Shown here in pieces: positions 6,135 through 13,642 of a stretch of DNA of 15,269 bases. The translations under genes were made by a program, and so were the position numbers. The notes beneath the pieces were generated by a model that ran no database searches, was not told the origin of the DNA, and saw only the letters and a list, made by a program, of their open reading frames with translations. Numbering within the stretch: the first letter of the stretch is position 1; each line of letters opens with the position of its first letter. The stretch is from Microcaldota archaeon (GTDB lineage Archaea > Micrarchaeota > Micrarchaeia > Anstonellales > Bilamarchaeaceae), in NCBI GenBank assembly GCA_013425425.1, contig JACCLJ010000037.1:1-15269 (forward strand), written 5' to 3'.

Positions 6135-6656
6135 ATGGTTGAAACCGGAAAGATTGTTGAAAAGATAAAGGCGTTTTTCTTCATCGCCGGGCCGGACAGG
6201 TTCGAAAAGATAAGGAAAGACTCCTTCGGAGATATCCTGGCGTACTACGCCGTGATGCTCGTAGTATTCTTTGCGGGCTCGGTGATCGTGGCCCTGGGAA
6301 CGAACATCGCATATATTCCCATGGCAATTCTGCTCGAGATAATCGCGACCGCGATATTCATCATCATTTACTTCGTTCTTGCGAAGCTCCTCGGAGGCCA
6401 GGGCAGTCTAATGGACATGGCAAGGGTATTCGTTTATGGCGGAACGCCCCTCTACCTTTTCGGCTGGATTCCGTACCTTGGCATAATAGGGCTTGCGTCC
6501 CTATGGAACATGGTCAATGGAACGATGGCCCTGTTCAAGCTTTCAAGGATGCGCGCGATGATCGTCGTGCTCCTGCCGTTGATAATAATGATTGCGCTGT
6601 TCGTTGCGATGATGCTGTATCTTACTCCGATACCGGCATCCCCGGCGCCGCTGTAA
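6135..6656 (+). CDS. Yip1-domain membrane protein
   Basis: This 173-residue protein has a soluble N-terminus (FIAGPDRFEKIRKD) and four to five membrane segments, about 37-57, 62-84, 100-123 and 141-163. The layout and the features PDRFEKIRKDSFGDILAYY, KLLGGQGSLMDMARVFVYG and the PLYLFGWIPYLGIIG segment match archaeal Yip1-type proteins. That family is often called Yip1 or DUF1282 and is of unknown function in prokaryotes. ATG 6135 was chosen because AGGGTGAA sits 6 nt upstream. The upstream in-frame TTG (6057) would put the start inside the tRNA. The gene is followed by a T-rich stretch. Confidence 0.72.
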   Translation: MVETGKIVEKIKAFFFIAGPDRFEKIRKDSFGDILAYYAVMLVVFFAGSVIVALGTNIAYIPMAILLEIIATAIFIIIYFVLAKLLGGQGSLMDMARVFVYGGTPLYLFGWIPYLGIIGLASLWNMVNGTMALFKLSRMRAMIVVLLPLIIMIALFVAMMLYLTPIPASPAPL

Positions 6657-6662
6657 TGCATC

Positions 6663-6684
6663 TATTATTTAATTTTTTTCTTTC
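6663..6684 (+). terminator. T-rich terminator / AT-rich promoter region before lemA
   Basis: Just after the Yip1 stop there is TATTATTTAATTTTTTTC. The T-run (6673-6679) can end the Yip1 transcript. The TTATTTAA part is placed about 40 nt before the LemA start and may also act as its TATA element. Confidence 0.4.
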
Positions 6685-6707
6685 CAGTATATTGGAGGGT
6701 GATACAT

Positions 6708-7277
6708 GTGCTCGAATTTCTAGGCATTGGACTGCTGGGCGTAGCGCTTCTGGCAGTGCTGGCGGTAGTGGCGCTGTTTGTGATACTTACCTACAACCAC
6801 CTTGTGACTCTGAGGAACCGGGTGCGCAACGCATGGGCGCAGATAGACGTCCAGCTGAAAAGGAGATACGACCTCATCCCGAACCTCATAGAGACGGTGA
6901 AGGGCTATACGAAGCATGAGAGGGAAACGCTTACCGACATTACGAAATACAGGGCGCAGCTCGTTACGGGCGGCGTTGAGGAGAAGGCAAAGGCGAACAA
7001 CATGCTCTCGCAGGCATTGAAGTCGCTCTTTGCGGTTGCGGAGAATTATCCCCAGCTTAAGGCGAACGAGAACTTCAAGATGCTTCAGGAGGAGCTTGCA
7101 GGGACGGAGAACAAGATAGCGTACATAAGGACCGCATACAACGATTCCGTCCTGGAGATTAATACCGCCTGCGACACATTCCCGTCAAACGTGATCGCCG
7201 GCATGCTCGGCTTCAAGCACGAGGCTTATTTCGAGACGGCCGCGGCAGAAAAAGAGCCGGTGAAAGTAAAATTCTGA
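6708..7277 (+). CDS. lemA: LemA family protein
   Basis: This 189-residue LemA protein has an N-terminal membrane anchor (about 5-27) and then a long helical bundle outside the membrane core. The family signature RNRVRNAWAQIDVQLKRR, then DLIPNLIETVKGY, is intact. Later family marks are also present (YPQLKANENFKMLQEELAGT and NKIAYIRTAYND). The molecular role is unclear; LemA is typically encoded beside HtpX and thought to work with it in membrane-protein quality control. The ribosome binding site GGAGGGTGAT (6694-6703) precedes GTG 6708 by 4 nt. The earlier in-frame GTG at 6699 lies inside that site, so it was rejected. HtpX follows after 22 nt. Confidence 0.92.
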   Translation: MLEFLGIGLLGVALLAVLAVVALFVILTYNHLVTLRNRVRNAWAQIDVQLKRRYDLIPNLIETVKGYTKHERETLTDITKYRAQLVTGGVEEKAKANNMLSQALKSLFAVAENYPQLKANENFKMLQEELAGTENKIAYIRTAYNDSVLEINTACDTFPSNVIAGMLGFKHEAYFETAAAEKEPVKVKF

Positions 7278-7299
7278 AAACGGCCGGCACGGTATAACC

Positions 7300-8184
7300 A
7301 TGGCAGAGCGCGTCAACATCTTCGATGCGATAGGAGCGAACAAAAGGAACTCCTATCTGCTTATTTTTCTCGTCCTAGGCGTATTCCTCGGAATGGTCTG
7401 GATACTTTCGGAGGTATTCGGATTCGGCCAATGCGGCTACATATTCGGCTTCGTTGCGCTTGCAGTCTATGCCGTCACGGCGTTTTTCGCAGGCGACAGG
7501 ATCGTCCTCGCGCTTTCCGGCGCAAAGGAAATAACGCGGGAACAGTATCCGTTCATCTACAATGTCGCGGAGGGGCTTTCCATGGCTGCGGGCATCCCGA
7601 TGCCGAAGATTTATCTGATTGACGACCCTTCACCCAATGCATTCGCCACGGGCCGCGACCCGCAGCACTCCTCGCTCGCGGTCACGCGCGGGTTGCTCGA
7701 AACGATGAACCGCGAGGAGCTCGAGGGTGTTGTCGCGCACGAGATATCGCACATAGCGAATTATGACATACGATTCATGACGCTCACAATCGTGCTTGTC
7801 GGGGCGATAGGCCTGCTTTCCCAGATTGCCATCCGTTCATTTCTGTTTGGCGGAGCCGGCGGGGGCAACAAGGGAAAGGGAGGAGTGCTCGTCATCATCG
7901 GCATTATTTTCATGATTCTCGCGCCCATAGCTGCATTATTCGTCCGCATGGCGATTTCTAGGCAGAGGGAGTACCTTGCGGATGCGAATGCGGCAAAGCT
8001 TACAAGATATCCGCCCGGGCTTGCGAATGCGCTCGAGAAAATAAAGAAGAACGCGCAGCCGATGAAGAATGCGAGCGACACCACCGCACCTCTTTACATC
8101 TCCAATCCTTTTGCGAAGGCGGAAGGCATGTTCGCCACGCATCCTCCGCTTGACGACAGGATAAAGCGGCTCAGAAGCATGTGA
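7300..8184 (+). CDS. htpX: HtpX-type membrane protease, M48 family
   Basis: This 294-residue zinc metalloprotease sits in the cell membrane and degrades damaged membrane proteins. Membrane segments are at about 19-36, 46-66, 160-178 and 196-216. The zinc site is complete: HEISH (H147, E148, H151) and the third ligand E224 in REYLADANA. Other M48B marks are YLIDDPSPNAFATGRDP and the C-terminal FATHPPLDDRIKRL. Length and layout are normal. It is preceded by lemA, and its TGA overlaps the start of the hydrogenase gene. The three genes form a tight cluster, probably one transcript. Confidence 0.95.
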   Translation: MAERVNIFDAIGANKRNSYLLIFLVLGVFLGMVWILSEVFGFGQCGYIFGFVALAVYAVTAFFAGDRIVLALSGAKEITREQYPFIYNVAEGLSMAAGIPMPKIYLIDDPSPNAFATGRDPQHSSLAVTRGLLETMNREELEGVVAHEISHIANYDIRFMTLTIVLVGAIGLLSQIAIRSFLFGGAGGGNKGKGGVLVIIGIIFMILAPIAALFVRMAISRQREYLADANAAKLTRYPPGLANALEKIKKNAQPMKNASDTTAPLYISNPFAKAEGMFATHPPLDDRIKRLRSM

Positions 8185-9266
8185 TGGACATGGAACTTCT
8201 TTCAGGAGACGCGCTTTTTGAAAAAATCGAAGGCGAGATGAAATCGGGCAAAATCGTCATTGCCGAAATCGCGCCTGCCGTGCGCGTAACCCTCGGCGAG
8301 CTTTTCGGATTTCCCGTCGGTGCGAACGTGCTCGGGAAGATGACGGCACTCCTGAAAAAGCTCGGCTTTGCGCACGTGGTGGACACTCCGCTTGGAGCCG
8401 ACATTGCGACATATTACGAAGCAGAGGACATCAAGAGGATGCTCGACAGCGGGAAAGGCAAATTCCCGATATTCAACTCATGCTGCATAGGGTGGAGGCT
8501 CTATGCTTCCCGGGCACATCCCGAACTGCTCGGCAACATAACCATAATCGCATCTCCGCAGATGACCATAGGCGCGGTTTCGAAATATTATATTGCCGAT
8601 AAACTCAAGACCGACCCATCGAATGTCGTCGTCGTTGGGATAATGCCATGCGCGCTTAAGAAATACGAAAGTATGGAAGTCATGCGCAACGGCCACAAAT
8701 ACATAGATTACGTGGTGACGACGATTGAGCTTGCGCAGTGGGCGAAGAAAAAAGGCCACGACCTGAAGAAGCTGAATGATGAGCCGTTATCCCAGCTCAT
8801 GCCGCAAAGCTCAAAGGACGGGGTGATGTTCGGCGTAACGGGCGGGATGACAGAAGCGGTTATGACAACGCTTGCGGGGCTTTACGGGGAAAAAAAGGAA
8901 ATCCTGGATTTCAGGGACGACCTTGAGATGCGGAAAAAGAAGGTCAGGATAGGGAAGCACGTGCTGAAAATAGCCGTGGTTTACGGCTTCCAGAATTTCG
9001 AAAAATTATACAAGGAAATAAAAGCTGGCGAGAAATACCATCTTGTCGAGGTCATGATGTGCCCGCTTGGCTGCGTCGGAGGGCCCGGCCAGCCTATTGC
9101 GCCAAAGGAAATAGTAACGGCAAGGGGAAATGCCCTAAGAACCGTGGCTGACGGGATAAAGGAAAGGACCCCGATAGACAATCCGACCGTGCAGAAGCTG
9201 ATTAAGGAATATCTCGGAAAACTTCCAAGGGAAAAACTCGAAGAGCTGATTTATTTCAACAGATGA
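8184..9266 (+). CDS. minimal [FeFe]-hydrogenase (H-cluster domain only)
   Basis: The protein catalyses reversible H2 formation at an H-cluster and is predicted cytosolic. It has 360 residues and contains only the H-cluster domain. The N-terminal 2Fe-2S and 4Fe-4S domains of standard enzymes are absent. Motif L1 is NSCCIGW (C100 proton-transfer Cys, C101 ligand; the usual Pro is Ile). L2 is MPCALKKYE (C156). L3 is VEVMMCPLGCVGGPGQP (C293, C297). The start of the domain (APAVRVTLGELFGFPVG) and the C-terminal NPTVQKLIKEYLG segment also fit. All four cluster ligands are present. Similar minimal enzymes are known from DPANN archaea. ATG 8184 overlaps the htpX stop (TGATG); GTG 8181 and ATG 8190 are alternatives. 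The maturases HydE, HydF and HydG are not in the window. A Nar1-type assembly role is less likely. Confidence 0.88.
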   Translation: MDMELLSGDALFEKIEGEMKSGKIVIAEIAPAVRVTLGELFGFPVGANVLGKMTALLKKLGFAHVVDTPLGADIATYYEAEDIKRMLDSGKGKFPIFNSCCIGWRLYASRAHPELLGNITIIASPQMTIGAVSKYYIADKLKTDPSNVVVVGIMPCALKKYESMEVMRNGHKYIDYVVTTIELAQWAKKKGHDLKKLNDEPLSQLMPQSSKDGVMFGVTGGMTEAVMTTLAGLYGEKKEILDFRDDLEMRKKKVRIGKHVLKIAVVYGFQNFEKLYKEIKAGEKYHLVEVMMCPLGCVGGPGQPIAPKEIVTARGNALRTVADGIKERTPIDNPTVQKLIKEYLGKLPREKLEELIYFNR

Positions 9267-9799
9267 ACATAAGCAGAGCGCATCCCGAATGCGACTATTC
9301 CTCCTGTAATTGCAGTTCCCAGCTGCAGCAACCCCATCGCCGTCAGGAACATCGTTGGCAAAATACCCGCTTCGACCAACAGGTATGCAACCCCAAACAG
9401 CAACCCCGCTTTCGCGAGCGCTGAAACTCCGAGCGCAAGGAAGTAGTCGGTTTTGTTCGCTATGTGCAACCTCTTGAACAAATAAACCAAAGCGAAATTG
9501 CCGAGCCATATGAACGGCATCATGTAGAGCAGGGAAACAGTGAACGGGCCGAATAAAACGCCGTTCAGGACTGCTGCCATCGAAGGCAGCATAACCAGCG
9601 GCAGCACCTTCCATCCGCGGAAGTGCAATGCGGCCATTATCAGAAATGCATTTACGAGCGTGCCGGTAAGCAGTTGCGGCTGCGGAAAGAGAAGCGGGAT
9701 GGTGAATGCCAAGATGGAACAAACAACAAGCTCGATGTTTTCGTATTTTTCCTTAAACTCGTAGGACGTCTGGTCAAGCGTTGCGTATGCTTCTTTCAT
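9251..9799 (-). CDS. small six-helix membrane protein, ECF S-component-like
   Basis: This 182-residue hydrophobic protein has about six membrane segments (24-42, 45-58, 62-80, 85-107, 117-141, 150-174) after a charged N-terminus. The pattern of an NAFLIMAALHFRGWKVLPL segment followed by PFIWLGNFALVYLFKRL resembles small membrane proteins found near [FeFe]-hydrogenases in anaerobic bacteria and related to ECF-transporter substrate-binding components. That similarity is from memory and moderate. The gene is convergent to the hydrogenase gene, overlapping it by 16 nt, which fits a link but does not prove one. ATG 9799 lies about 25 nt from a TATA element (9823-9832) shared with the divergent ankyrin gene. 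Confidence 0.7.
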   Translation of the reverse strand: MKEAYATLDQTSYEFKEKYENIELVVCSILAFTIPLLFPQPQLLTGTLVNAFLIMAALHFRGWKVLPLVMLPSMAAVLNGVLFGPFTVSLLYMMPFIWLGNFALVYLFKRLHIANKTDYFLALGVSALAKAGLLFGVAYLLVEAGILPTMFLTAMGLLQLGTAITGGIVAFGMRSAYVHLLK

Positions 9800-9822
9800 G
9801 CCTTTTATGCGAAAAGCAAGTT

Positions 9823-9832
9823 TTTTAATATA
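9823..9832. promoter_or_regulatory. AT-rich TATA element between divergent genes
   Basis: TTTTAATATA and its reverse complement both read as TATA boxes. It lies 22-31 nt from the plus-strand ATG at 9854 and 24-33 nt from the minus-strand ATG at 9799, giving leaderless starts both ways (inference). Confidence 0.5.
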
Positions 9833-9853
9833 TTTGTTATTAAATATGTTAGT

Positions 9854-10903
9854 ATGAGGTTAGAGAAAGCGATTGCCAAGAAGGCGCTTTATCTAGGCAT
9901 AGCGGCCTTAGCGACAGTGCTGACCTTCAAACCTCCTCTTGTTGAACGGGCATATGCCGGGGAAAAACAGACATCCTCTCTGGCAGCACTCTCAAAGAAG
10001 CAGGCCAGCAGAGATCTAGATCTTATAGAAGCTGCCAAAAAAGGCGACCTCGAGGGCGTTAAAAAGGCTCATGAGCAGGGTGCGGACTTGAACGCCAAGG
10101 ACATGCACAGTTATTTCATGTATGCGCACGGCTGGACTCCCATGCTATATGCGGTCAAGAACAAGCATGCAGAGGTTATCGAATATCTCTTGGAAAACGG
10201 CGTAGACATCAACGACAACGCTGGCGGTCCCACGCCCCTTATGGTGGCCGTTTATTCCGATGAAAAGGAAAAAGAGGGTGAAATCGATATTGTCAGGTTC
10301 GTCATATCAAAAAATGCGGATGTTAATGCAACATCAGATAACGGAATTACTGCGCCCATGGGTGCTGCGATATACGGGCGATGGGACGCTTACATGGCTC
10401 TTGTGCAAAATGGCGCAAAGACGCCTGTGAAATCCACTTCGCATGGCGACAGTACTCTGCTTCTGGCGGTTGAGAAAGACCGCTGGGACATTGTTGAATT
10501 GGCGCTTGCCACGGGCGCAGACATCAATGTTCAGGACAACTATGGCGTTACTCCGTTAATGAAAGCAGCGGCCGTTGGCGCCGTAAATTCATTCAAAATG
10601 CTGCTGGCGAAAGCGGCAGATGTGAATCTCCAGGACGAAGATGGCTGGACTGCCCTGATATGGGCTGTTCGCGCTGTACCCATAAAAATAGATGACAAGG
10701 CGGTTGAGGGCGAGCGTGAAGTGGATAAAAAATTAAGGGAGGAAAAGCAGCAAGCCAGAAAAGACAGCATGAAAATCGTGGAACTGCTCCTGTCCAGTCC
10801 GCATCTCATTATCGATGCCAGGGACGAATCCGGGAAAACCGCCATCGACCATGCTGATGACCGGGAAGTAATAGAACTTCTGAAGAAGCACGGCGCGAAC
10901 TGA
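9854..10903 (+). CDS. secreted ankyrin-repeat protein
   Basis: This 349-residue protein has a signal peptide: basic start MRLEKAIAKK, hydrophobic core about 11-25 and likely cleavage after AYA at 35. About seven ankyrin repeats follow, from residue 54 to the end. Clear units include DLIEAAKKGDLEGVKKAHEQ, GWTPMLYAVKNKHAEVIEYL, GPTPLMVAVYS, YGVTPLMKAAAVGAVNSF, DGWTALIWAVRA and SGKTAIDHADDREVIELL. A charged insert (about 275-305) interrupts the sixth. With no catalytic domain, it is a protein-binding module outside the cell or on its surface; in an episymbiotic archaeon a host-contact role is plausible but unproven. The frame stays open upstream to 9623, but ATG 9854 fits both the TATA element and the signal peptide. 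Confidence 0.88.
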   Translation: MRLEKAIAKKALYLGIAALATVLTFKPPLVERAYAGEKQTSSLAALSKKQASRDLDLIEAAKKGDLEGVKKAHEQGADLNAKDMHSYFMYAHGWTPMLYAVKNKHAEVIEYLLENGVDINDNAGGPTPLMVAVYSDEKEKEGEIDIVRFVISKNADVNATSDNGITAPMGAAIYGRWDAYMALVQNGAKTPVKSTSHGDSTLLLAVEKDRWDIVELALATGADINVQDNYGVTPLMKAAAVGAVNSFKMLLAKAADVNLQDEDGWTALIWAVRAVPIKIDDKAVEGEREVDKKLREEKQQARKDSMKIVELLLSSPHLIIDARDESGKTAIDHADDREVIELLKKHGAN

Positions 10904-10940
10904 GTTAATTTCTTAAACTCATATCTCTAAATTAGTCCTC

Positions 10941-11957
10941 ATGCTTGTTATAGGGTTGACGGGAGAGAACTGCGCGGGCAAAAGCACGGTCGCGGACCAT
11001 CTTGCCAAGAAGGGCTTCTACTTCCTTTCGCTTTCTGACATCCTCAGGGAGGAGCTTAAGGCGGAGGGCAGGGCGCTTACAAGGGACAATCTCATAAACA
11101 AGGGCAACGAGCTCAGGGCGAAATTCGGCGCCGGAATCCTTGCAAAGAAAACCATCGCGAAGATGGAGAAGGCGAAGGACAGGAATTACGCTGTTGATTC
11201 GATACGGAATCCGGCCGAAGTTGCCGAGCTGAAGAAACTTCCGAACTTTTTCATGCTCTACGTCACTGCATCGCCAGAAGTGCGGTTCGACAGGATAAAG
11301 CACAGGGACAGGGAAGAAGACCCGAAGACATTCGAAGCGTTCATTGAGATAGAAAAACTGGAGATGGAGAACGCCGAAAAGACCAAGCAGAATCTGAAGG
11401 CGACGTTCGCACTTGCCAACAAGAAAATAGAGAACGCCGGCAGCCTTCCTCTCCTTTACGAGCAGGTCGATGCTGCGCTCGGGGCGTTTTCAGCAGAATT
11501 CAAGCTGGAACGGCCGACGTGGGATGCTTATTTCATGAACATAGCGAAGATGGTCTCGACAAGGAGCAACTGCGTGAAGAGGAAAGTCGCCGCGGTAATA
11601 GTCCGCGACAAGCAGATAATCTCTACCGGCTACAATGGAACTCCGCGCGGGACGCGAAACTGCAACGAAGGCGGGTGCCCAAGATGCAACAACTTCGCCG
11701 AGTCGGGAAAGAATCTCGAAGAATGCTTCTGCTCTCACGGGGAGGAGAATGCAATCGTGCAGGCTGCCTACAACGGCGTGAGCATAAAGGGCGCTTCAAT
11801 CTATACGACATTTTCACCCTGCCTTCTCTGCACGAAGATGATAATCAATGCGGGAATAGTCGAAGTAATCTACAATGAGAAATACCCTATAGCGGAAAGC
11901 GCGATGAAGTTGTTGAAGGAAGCTGGAGTGAAGATAAGGCAGTTCAGGATGGATTAA
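10941..11957 (+). CDS. P-loop nucleotide kinase-like domain fused to dCMP deaminase
   Basis: This 338-residue protein has two domains. Residues 1-180 are a P-loop kinase-like domain with Walker A GENCAGKST (8-16), an RNPAE motif and lid-like basic residues (HRDREEDP), similar to dephospho-CoA or adenylate kinases. Residues 193-338 are a zinc-dependent dCMP deaminase: H266-x-E268 (SHGEENA) and PCLLC (C294, C297). An extra cysteine set, CNEGGCPRC (C241, C246, C249), may bind a structural zinc as in phage T4-type deaminases. The deaminase makes dUMP for dTMP synthesis. Similar fusions occur in yeast Dcd1 and in phage-defence deaminases. Its start follows the ankyrin stop by 37 nt, with a TTAAACT element that could be a promoter. 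Confidence 0.88.
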   Translation: MLVIGLTGENCAGKSTVADHLAKKGFYFLSLSDILREELKAEGRALTRDNLINKGNELRAKFGAGILAKKTIAKMEKAKDRNYAVDSIRNPAEVAELKKLPNFFMLYVTASPEVRFDRIKHRDREEDPKTFEAFIEIEKLEMENAEKTKQNLKATFALANKKIENAGSLPLLYEQVDAALGAFSAEFKLERPTWDAYFMNIAKMVSTRSNCVKRKVAAVIVRDKQIISTGYNGTPRGTRNCNEGGCPRCNNFAESGKNLEECFCSHGEENAIVQAAYNGVSIKGASIYTTFSPCLLCTKMIINAGIVEVIYNEKYPIAESAMKLLKEAGVKIRQFRMD

Positions 11958-12045
11958 CCGGCGCCGCATTCAGGTCAATATACTGCCGAAAAGCATGAAA
12001 AACAGTCAATGCCGTGGACCGAAACATTATCCAGCAGTACATGAT

Positions 12046-12120
12046 TTCGCCACTTCCGACAGGCAGCCGGCTGCATAAGCCGCGTCCCTTATCGTCCTTC
12101 GACGCGACTCAGGTGGCGAA
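12046..12120. other. inverted-repeat-rich intergenic segment, possible structured RNA
   Basis: The 196-nt gap between two convergent genes holds TTCGCCAC (12046-12053) and its exact complement GTGGCGAA (12113-12120). They enclose the palindrome GCAGCCGGCTGC (12063-12074) and CGCGTC/GACGCG (12081-12086, 12101-12106). This could fold into a closed three-stem structure of 75 nt. No clear promoter or poly-T was found; it could be a shared 3' UTR or terminator structure. Confidence 0.35.
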
Positions 12121-12153
12121 GTCAGGTTACAACTCATGCTCACAGTGGCGCAT

Positions 12154-13401
12154 CTATCCCTGCAGCAGCCATTTCCAAAGTTTGACGAATCTGATCTCCC
12201 TGCCTTCCAATCGTTCGATGCCTTCCTTATTTCTGGTTATTACGAGAAGGCTTGCCGACTTGAACAGCCCGGCCGCCCTATCAAGCGCCCGCAGTTCGCG
12301 CTTCATTGTTTTTTCGTCTTCAACATCATAGGCGACCTGTATCATCTGCGTAATCTGATTTTTTTCCCTGACAAGAAAATCAACTTCATAGCCGTCAGGC
12401 GTGGACTGATAAAAAATATTGTTGCGCCCGTAGCGCCTGAAAAGCCCTATGGCAACGGTGTTTTCCATCACTCTCGCTTTTTTCTCTCCCCTTCCAGCAT
12501 AGAAAAGGGCATGGAAGCCGGTGTCCGATAGATATAACTTTTTCATGCTTTTGATCGGCTCATATGTCTTAGGCGAGCATTTTGGAATCAAGGTTATGAA
12601 ATAAACCTCCTCGAAATAGGCGGCAAATTTCTCCGCAGTTGCCGCGCTTATTCCAATGTTTCTGCCTATCCTCCTGATGGATAAAAGCGTTGAAGGGTTT
12701 TCCGCCAGTATCCTGGCAAACATTTCAAGTTTTTGCCCTTCCCGGACGTTATACCTCTCTTTGACGTCTTTCACTACGATGGTGGAGAAATAGGAGAGGA
12801 GCAGGTCATTGGCCCTTTCCATGTTGAGCGCGACTTCTGGAAAGGAGCCATACTCCATGAAAGATTCCAGATACGAATCCAGTTTTTCTTCTGCGAGCAA
12901 AGAGGGATCGCCAATGCCCCTGAAATGCAGGTAATCCCTGAATGAAAGCGGAAACAGCTCCAATGGCAGGTACCTGCCTGAAAGCAGCGAGGATATCTCC
13001 CGCGTGACAATGGCAGAAGATGAGCCCGTAACGATTATCGGCACGTTGAAATAGTCAAGCAGATTTCTGGCCAGAGTCTGGAAATCGCCGATGTTTTGGG
13101 CTTCGTCGACAAAAACCAGTTTTGGTTTGCTTTGTTCGCCAATATGGATTATTGATTCAAACAATTCCTGCGGCGTTGCATTTTTTATCAGCGGATCCTC
13201 CCCATTGACGAAGACCGCGCTGTTTTTTGAAAGCATCTTCGCAAGATAACTTTTGCCGGCGCGCCGGATGCCTGTTATAAAGAGCGCCTTTCGGGGCATC
13301 AGAAGCTGTTCGGCCCTAGCGGCTTCCTCCCTTTGGATGGCTTCAAAGCCGGCAAGCGTGCCGGTCCATCTTCTCAGTGCTTCTATAAGTTTTTCATTCA
13401 T
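12154..13401 (-). CDS. AAA ATPase with DUF4143 C-terminal domain
   Basis: This 415-residue cytosolic ATPase belongs to the archaeal/bacterial DUF4143 group. Walker A is TGIRRAGKS (43-51), Walker B is LVFVDEAQ (95-102), and the sensor strand is VTGSSS. The group's SGRYLPLELFPLSFRDYL block follows. A winged-helix-like segment is at about 235-280, and the C-terminal DUF4143 domain has EVDFLV. In that domain the usual nuclease-like E-x-K reads IQVAY, so it is probably not catalytic. The role of this group is unknown; members are numerous and patchily spread. ATG 13401 was chosen because TTATAAAT (13423-13430) is about 25 nt upstream; the longer frame would use a TTG at 13422, inside the promoter spacing. 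Confidence 0.88.
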   Translation of the reverse strand: MNEKLIEALRRWTGTLAGFEAIQREEAARAEQLLMPRKALFITGIRRAGKSYLAKMLSKNSAVFVNGEDPLIKNATPQELFESIIHIGEQSKPKLVFVDEAQNIGDFQTLARNLLDYFNVPIIVTGSSSAIVTREISSLLSGRYLPLELFPLSFRDYLHFRGIGDPSLLAEEKLDSYLESFMEYGSFPEVALNMERANDLLLSYFSTIVVKDVKERYNVREGQKLEMFARILAENPSTLLSIRRIGRNIGISAATAEKFAAYFEEVYFITLIPKCSPKTYEPIKSMKKLYLSDTGFHALFYAGRGEKKARVMENTVAIGLFRRYGRNNIFYQSTPDGYEVDFLVREKNQITQMIQVAYDVEDEKTMKRELRALDRAAGLFKSASLLVITRNKEGIERLEGREIRFVKLWKWLLQG

Positions 13402-13422
13402 ATTATTGTTATTAAAAGGCAA

Positions 13423-13430
13423 ATTTATAA
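13423..13430 (-). promoter_or_regulatory. TATA box of the DUF4143 ATPase gene
   Basis: Minus-strand TTATAAAT lies 22-29 nt from the ATG at 13401, implying a leaderless mRNA. Confidence 0.55.
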
Positions 13431-13580
13431 TATTTTGCTTTTTTATATTAGTACAAAATAGGCATTTCTGGTGTTCTGGGTATGATCACTGCGGTGCAAT
13501 AATCTCGTGGGATTCCCAAAAAGACCAAGAGGCGGGAAACGCCAAAGAGCAGCCGTAGTTATAAAAAGTGATAAATAAGG

Positions 13581-13638
13581 TATATTTATAAATACTTCGG
13601 TGCTTAATACAATTATCAAAACATATTATTTGAGGTGA
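13581..13638 (+). promoter_or_regulatory. promoter and ribosome binding site of the DGR target gene
   Basis: TATATTTATAAATAC (13582-13596) would start transcription near 13615. GAGGTGA (13632-13638) lies 4 nt before the ATG at 13643. The target mRNA thus has a leader with a strong ribosome binding site, unlike the mostly leaderless neighbours. The rest of the gap (13431-13580) contains only small hairpins such as GGCG-GGAAA-CGCC and a second TATA-like TTATAAAAAG (13559-13568). Confidence 0.65.
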
Positions 13639-13642
13639 AATC

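Noticed and set aside
8184..9266. Nar1-type Fe-S assembly protein instead of a hydrogenase
   Set aside because: The proton-transfer Cys before the L1 ligand and all H-cluster ligands in L1-L3 are present, and Nar1-type N-terminal Fe-S motifs are absent.
12046..12120. A second tRNA(CAU)
   Set aside because: The outer stem and one 7-nt loop fit, but the T-arm positions do not pair, position 33 is G instead of U, and the D-arm is poor.
13470..13565. A small structured RNA upstream of the DGR target
   Set aside because: Only short 4-bp stems (CAC/GTG, GGCG/CGCC) and a weak TATA-like TTTATATTAG were seen; there is no C/D or H/ACA box pair and no terminator.
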